NCBI GenBank assembly: GCA_002424045.1
Contig: DIPH01000025.1
Location: 62,001 to 126,000, forward strand
Reading direction: 5' to 3'
DNA length: 64,000 bases
Source of the DNA: Firmicutes bacterium UBA5493
GTDB taxonomy: Bacteria; Bacillota; Limnochordia; Darwinibacteriales; Darwinibacteriaceae
A model generated the notes under the pieces. That model did no database searches. It had not been told where the DNA came from and worked only from the letters and a program-made list of their open reading frames with translations. Positions 60,325-64,000 of the stretch are shown here, piece by piece. A program made the position numbers and the translations under genes. How positions within the stretch are numbered: position 1 is the stretch's first letter; every line of letters begins with the position of its first letter.

Positions 60325-60903
60325 ATGGGACGTAATTTGCCTGATTCAAACTACCTAGATCAAATAGCAGCACTCATCAAACAGGATCCCACAATTACCG
60401 TACGGCAGATCGCCAGTGAGCTTAAGTTCGCCGACAGCAAATCTGTCTACTACTGGCTTGACAAGGGCAACGTTGGCGGTATCAACGAGTTTAAGCGCCA
60501 AGTCTTAGGGCATACACCCCCAGAGTCAGCCCCTCTCTCTTTTAAGATCGAAGGGACCCCTCACTATGTCGTAGATCTGCCTCTTTGCGAGTGGTATCCA
60601 CGCGAAAAAAACCCCGGGAAGGAATGGTTCTATATACATAGCCATCCCAAACCCCGAGGTTTATTCGCCGTTCGTGTCGACACAAACCGATACAGTCCCT
60701 GGTTTATTCAAAATGATGTCCTCATTGTCTCTAAAGGTAACGCTTACCCCGAAGGAGCCTGGGCGCTTTTAAAGACCGAGGACGAATTCGTAATTGGTAA
60801 AGTAATCAATAGACAAATTGTGGACCCCGTAACCTTCAAAGCCCACAGTCCTGCCCTCACTCGTGTTGGTCTTATTTTGAACCAGCAGCGTCATTTTTCT
60901 TGA
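60325..60903 (+). CDS. S24/LexA-fold protein with N-terminal HTH
   Basis: 192 residues. N-terminal helix-turn-helix (about 24-50; TVRQIASELKFADSKSVYYW) and C-terminal LexA/S24-like beta domain (about 103-185; VLIVSKGNAYPEGAWALLK, EFVIGKVINRQIV). The usual catalytic GDSM is not visible (the aligned stretch is VDTNRYSPWF), while a Lys (159) is in the region of the dyad Lys, so self-cleavage is doubtful. ATG 60325 has AGAGG 8 bases upstream; a TTG at 60295 lies inside the hairpin. The 3' end overlaps rnc by 13 bases, tail to tail. Could repress or modulate the divergent sigma gene. Confidence 0.75.
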   Translation: MGRNLPDSNYLDQIAALIKQDPTITVRQIASELKFADSKSVYYWLDKGNVGGINEFKRQVLGHTPPESAPLSFKIEGTPHYVVDLPLCEWYPREKNPGKEWFYIHSHPKPRGLFAVRVDTNRYSPWFIQNDVLIVSKGNAYPEGAWALLKTEDEFVIGKVINRQIVDPVTFKAHSPALTRVGLILNQQRHFS

Positions 60904-61580
60904 ATCCCCAGTTTGCTTAAGGCACTGCGGGCTGCCTCTTGTTCTGCTTCTTTTTTTGTATGACCTTTTCCTACACCCAGGTATTCTTGCTCAAATCGGA
61001 CTTCCACTACAAAGCTTTTGTCGTGATCAGGACCTTGTTCCTGCACAAGGCTATACACTGGTGGTTTCTTTGCGATCTGCTGAAAATGTTCCTGCAATGT
61101 AGATTTAGCATCTATTATGGGCATCTGCTGGGCATTCAAGTCGGGAAGATTACGCAAAATCACACGCCTCGCCTCACTGAACCCACCATCGAGGAAAATG
61201 GCTCCGTATACGGCTTCTAGGACGTCGCAAAGTAGCGAATCGCGCTGGTTGGCCTGGGAACGTTTTTCTCCTTTGCCCACCAACAAAAAGCGATTTAACT
61301 CCAAGTCCCGGGCCACATCTGCCAAGGTGGACTCCCGCACCAAAAGGGAGCGCATTTTTGCCAACTCACCCTCTGGCAACTGGGGATACTTCTGATACAA
61401 ATAGGCACTGACAGTCAGCTGTAAAACCGCATCACCCAAGAACTCCAGACGCTCATTATTGCTCTGGGGCTGATGCCCTAAGGAGCGATGGGTGAGTGCT
61501 AATTTCAAATACTGAAGATCCTGGAAGGAATATCCAAGATTTTCCTGCAAAGCACCTAGTTCTCTACTGTGACCCGCCAT
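60891..61580 (-). CDS. rnc: Ribonuclease III
   Basis: 229 residues. Double-strand-specific RNase. Signature NERLEFLGDAVL (42-53), second acidic site DVLEAVYGAIFLDGGF, and C-terminal dsRBD (about 158-226; YLGVGKGHTKKEAEQEAA). ATG 61580 follows fabF directly. The 3' end overlaps the convergent S24 gene. Confidence 0.97.
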   Translation of the reverse strand: MAGHSRELGALQENLGYSFQDLQYLKLALTHRSLGHQPQSNNERLEFLGDAVLQLTVSAYLYQKYPQLPEGELAKMRSLLVRESTLADVARDLELNRFLLVGKGEKRSQANQRDSLLCDVLEAVYGAIFLDGGFSEARRVILRNLPDLNAQQMPIIDAKSTLQEHFQQIAKKPPVYSLVQEQGPDHDKSFVVEVRFEQEYLGVGKGHTKKEAEQEAARSALSKLGIQEK

Positions 61581-62816
61581 TTAACCTTCCCACCTTTTGA
61601 ATGCTAACGTGGCATTGTGTCCACCAAAGCCAAAGGAATTGGACAAAGCCACCTTGAGGTTTCCAGGTCTGGACTGGTTCGGCACATAGTCTAGATCACA
61701 ATTGGGATCAGCTTCTTCGCAATTATACGTACCTGGAATCACCTGCTCTGCTAAGGCCAAGAGACAAATGGCCGCTTCTATGGCACCTGCAGCACCCAGT
61801 AAATGTCCCGTCAATGACTTGGTGGAACTAACAGCCAATTTATAGGCGTGCTCTCCAAAAACATGCTTTATGGCCACCGTCTCATAAAGATCATTGTATT
61901 CGGTAGAGGTACCGTGGGCGTTGATATAATCAATATCCGAGGGCTCAATGCCACCATCGGCTAATGCCTCTGCCATCGCCCTCTGCGCTCCTTCACCTTC
62001 AGGAGCTGGACTGGTAATATGATACCCATCGCCACTGGCGCCATAGCCAACAATCTCCCCATAAATCCTGGCTCCTCGGTTCAGGGCATGCTCTAGACGC
62101 TCCAAGATGAGCACTCCTGCTCCTTCCCCCATCACAAAACCATCCCTGCCTTTATCAAAAGGGCGAGATGCTCTTTGGGGTTCATCATTGCGAGTGGACA
62201 AGGCTTTGGCCGTCATAAATCCTGCTAGACCCAAAGGGCAGAGGGCTGCTTCGCTACCGCCTGCGAGCATCACATCGGCCTGGCCTCTGGCAATGACACG
62301 AAAGGCATCGCCAATGGAATGGGTGCCTGTGGCACAGGCAGTGACGGTACAGGAATTAATGCCTTTGGCTCCGGTCTGGATAGCAATTTGTCCGCTGGCC
62401 ATATCCGGAATCATCATGGGTACAAAAAAGGGGCTGACCCGATCGGCACCTTTTTCCCAAAAGACTCTACTTTGTTCCTGTATTGTTTCAATTCCACCGA
62501 TTCCTGAACCCACCAATACACCGACACGTTCGGGCTTAGCAAAGGGTAATGCCATGTTCGCATCTTCGAGGCTCATCTTGGCAGCAGAGACTGCAAATTG
62601 GGCAAAGCGATCCATTCTTCGGGCTTCTTTGCCATTCATGAACTGGCTGGGATCGAAATCCCGAATCTCTCCACCAATTTGAACAGGCAAATTGGAAACA
62701 TCATAGCGAGTGATACGGCTCACGCCTGAAACACCTTGTAAAAGTGCTTTCCATAGTTTATCCTTATCTCCCAGGGGAGATATCACTCCAATTCCTGTGA
62801 CGACTACACGGTGCAT
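61581..62816 (-). CDS. fabF: 3-oxoacyl-ACP synthase II
   Basis: 411 residues. Condensing enzyme of type II fatty-acid synthesis. Cys161 in SCTVTACATGTHSIGD, His in INAHGTSTEYND and GHLLGAAGAIEA give the Cys-His-His triad. ATG 62816 with AGGGAGGCC; the frame is open to 62846. fabF between acpP and rnc is not the Bacillus layout. Confidence 0.96.
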   Translation of the reverse strand: MHRVVVTGIGVISPLGDKDKLWKALLQGVSGVSRITRYDVSNLPVQIGGEIRDFDPSQFMNGKEARRMDRFAQFAVSAAKMSLEDANMALPFAKPERVGVLVGSGIGGIETIQEQSRVFWEKGADRVSPFFVPMMIPDMASGQIAIQTGAKGINSCTVTACATGTHSIGDAFRVIARGQADVMLAGGSEAALCPLGLAGFMTAKALSTRNDEPQRASRPFDKGRDGFVMGEGAGVLILERLEHALNRGARIYGEIVGYGASGDGYHITSPAPEGEGAQRAMAEALADGGIEPSDIDYINAHGTSTEYNDLYETVAIKHVFGEHAYKLAVSSTKSLTGHLLGAAGAIEAAICLLALAEQVIPGTYNCEEADPNCDLDYVPNQSRPGNLKVALSNSFGFGGHNATLAFKRWEG

Positions 62817-62838
62817 AACGGCCTCCCTAAAGAAATGT

Positions 62839-62866
62839 GGTCCCAAAGTGAACCCACTTTGGGACC
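62839..62866 (-). other. Perfect 12-bp hairpin after acpP
   Basis: GGTCCCAAAGTG / CACTTTGGGACC, loop of four, seven bases after the acpP stop. No T tract, so likely an mRNA-stabilising or processing hairpin that lets acpP be expressed above fabF. Confidence 0.6.
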
Positions 62867-62872
62867 CGAGTT

Positions 62873-63118
62873 CTACAATTCCTCTGTAATATATTCCACC
62901 GCATCACGTACAGTGGCTATCTTTGCAGCTTGTTCATCACTTATTTTGAGGTCAAACTCTTCTTCTAGAGCCATGACCAATTCCACTACGTCCAGTGAAT
63001 CGGCTCCTAAATCCTCTACAAAAGAGGCGTCGGGAGTCACATCCCCATAACTAATGCCTAATTGCTCCACAACGATGGTTTTGACCTTCTCAAAAATCTT
63101 CTCATCAAAGTCACCCAT
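62873..63118 (-). CDS. acpP: Acyl carrier protein
   Basis: 81 residues. Carries acyl chains on 4'-phosphopantetheine at Ser41 in LGADSLDVVELVM. Strongly acidic four-helix bundle. ATG 63118 follows GGAGGTGACTGG; an earlier in-frame start at 63127 would lie inside that site. Confidence 0.97.
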   Translation of the reverse strand: MGDFDEKIFEKVKTIVVEQLGISYGDVTPDASFVEDLGADSLDVVELVMALEEEFDLKISDEQAAKIATVRDAVEYITEEL

Positions 63119-63149
63119 ACCAGTCACCTCCCTCTTCCAATTATCCTGT

Positions 63150-63872
63150 TTATATTACTAAGCCACCATCGCAATGGATGGTCTGACCGGTAATATACTG
63201 GTTTTGCTCCGACACCAAATAGTGCACCAGCGAAGCCACATCCTCACCCTGACCCGTTCGGCCCAGGGGAATCATACGCAAGATCTCATTTCTTTGTTCC
63301 TCCGTGAGGGCCTGGGTCATCTCGGTATCGATATAGCCCGGTGCCACCACATTCACTAAGATATTACGACTGGCCACTTCCTTTGCTAGGGCCTTACTAA
63401 AACCAATCACTCCAGCCTTAGAGGCGGCATAGTTCGTTTGCCCTGCATTACCTGTAACCCCAATCACAGAGGAAATATTGACAATTCTCCCCTTCCTGTG
63501 TTTGAGCATGGGCCTGATAATGGCGCGGCACACGTTAAAGACTCCGGTTAGATTCGTGTCGATGACTTTGTTCCAATCATCATCACTCATCCGCATCAAA
63601 AGCCCATCCTGTGTCACGCCGGCATTATTGACCACAATGTCAATACGGCTGTGGCGTTTCACAATAGCTTCAACCAGCTCTTCGACCTGGCAGACATCTG
63701 TTACATCGGCCCTCACAGTAAGTGCACCCTCCATGCGCCAGGCCTCAAGGAGCATTTCGTCCCGCCCGGTAACCACAAGCTCAGCGCCGTCAGCCTTGAG
63801 CCTTGTGGCAATGGCTTTCCCAATACCCCGGGTGGCACCTGTGACTAGAGCAATCTTTCCAAGCATATTCAT
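63150..63872 (-). CDS. fabG: 3-oxoacyl-ACP reductase
   Basis: 240 residues, short-chain dehydrogenase. TGATRGIG (11-18), NNAG (82-85), Ser135-Tyr148-Lys152 triad in ISSVIG...YAASK. ATG 63872, four bases after the fabD stop, with GGTGGGGGG upstream. Confidence 0.96.
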   Translation of the reverse strand: MNMLGKIALVTGATRGIGKAIATRLKADGAELVVTGRDEMLLEAWRMEGALTVRADVTDVCQVEELVEAIVKRHSRIDIVVNNAGVTQDGLLMRMSDDDWNKVIDTNLTGVFNVCRAIIRPMLKHRKGRIVNISSVIGVTGNAGQTNYAASKAGVIGFSKALAKEVASRNILVNVVAPGYIDTEMTQALTEEQRNEILRMIPLGRTGQGEDVASLVHYLVSEQNQYITGQTIHCDGGLVI

Positions 63873-63876
63873 GCTA

Positions 63877-64000
63877 CTATATCCCCCCACCTGTGACAAG
63901 AGTAAAGTGCAGATTTGGTTCGATTCTCCGTGCAATGGACACTAACAGGCTCTCTGGGCTTACCTCGACAAACTCCTCCAGTCCCATCTGTGCGAGTTTT
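63877..64000 (-). CDS. fabD: Malonyl CoA-ACP transacylase, C-terminal fragment (runs off right edge)
   Basis: Last 40 codons only. The end LAQMGLEEFVEVSPESLLVS matches the FabD C-terminal consensus (GxxxFVEVGPGxVL), and its place before fabG is canonical. The catalytic Ser/His lie outside the window. Confidence 0.85.
   Translation of the reverse strand, partial: KLAQMGLEEFVEVSPESLLVSIARRIEPNLHFTLVTGGGI

Noticed and set aside
60325..60903. LexA (SOS repressor)
   Set aside because: The N-terminal HTH does not match LexA, the GDSM catalytic motif is not visible and no LexA box was seen nearby.
1..64000. CRISPR arrays, tRNA/rRNA genes, prophage or transposase genes
   Set aside because: No regularly spaced repeats, no tRNA-like folds and no integrase other than XerC (placed by synteny) were seen. 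Intergenic gaps are short.

Overview
The window is a densely packed, low-mobility chromosomal core segment from a member of the Bacillota (Firmicutes). The evidence is a Gram-positive PolC-type polymerase, a SigH-like sigma factor, YlxM beside ffh, KhpA, RbgA, HslVU, Smg/TopA/TrmFO/XerC, and above all a gene order that matches the Bacillus subtilis run fabD-fabG-acpP-rnc-smc-ftsY-ylxM-ffh-rpsP...dprA-topA-trmFO-xerC-hslV-hslU-fla operon-sigD-swrB-rpsB-tsf-pyrH-frr-uppS-cdsA-dxr-rseP-proS-polC. ispG between rseP and proS, TrmFO, Smg, and motAB inside the fla operon suggest an anaerobic, Clostridia- or Limnochordia-like lineage, but I cannot place it further. Nearly all genes are on the minus strand, so transcription runs from high to low coordinates. 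No rRNA, tRNA, CRISPR array, prophage or transposase gene was seen.

From right to left: (1) 60.9-64.0 kb holds fatty-acid synthesis genes (fabD 3' part, fabG, acpP, fabF) and rnc. (2) 60.0-60.9 kb holds a divergent pair, a plus-strand S24/LexA-fold HTH protein facing a minus-strand SigH-like sigma factor, separated by a repeat-rich 316-bp region; this is the least ordinary locus. (3) 47.2-59.3 kb holds smc and ftsY, then a run for SRP, ribosome and tRNA maturation (ylxM, ffh, rpsP, khpA, rimM, trmD, rplS) followed by lepB, rbgA, rnhB, yraN and a dacF-like carboxypeptidase. (4) 44.3-47.1 kb holds a tandem pair of Lrp/AsnC regulators, the plus-strand comM/YifB ATPase and a small zinc-ribbon protein. 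(5) 36.4-44.3 kb holds dprA, then smg-topA-trmFO-xerC-hslV-hslU behind a strong sigma-A promoter. (6) 12.8-36.2 kb is one long flagellar operon: flgBC, fliEFGHIJ, motE-like, fliK, flgD, a flagellar-operon protein, flgE, motAB, fliL, a fliY-type switch gene, fliOPQR, flhBAFG, a PilZ protein, sigD, a small charged protein and a swrB-like gene. fliM, cheY and all other che genes are missing from their usual places. (7) 1-12.6 kb holds rpsB-tsf, pyrH-frr, a small unknown gene, the envelope/isoprenoid genes uppS, cdsA, a YtvI-like permease, dxr, rseP and ispG, then proS, a GT2 glycosyltransferase and the 5' part of polC.

Functionally the window links membrane lipid and undecaprenyl synthesis, protein targeting, translation factors, chromosome structure and motility. 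I see no obvious defence island or biosynthetic cluster. The more unusual items are the sigma/S24 divergon with its repeats and hairpins, a rotor-switch gene set reduced to FliG plus a FliY-like protein with degenerate CheC sites, an internally duplicated hook protein, a four-hairpin element in front of flgE, and several small conserved-position genes of unknown function. No intergenic stretch exceeds about 320 bp.
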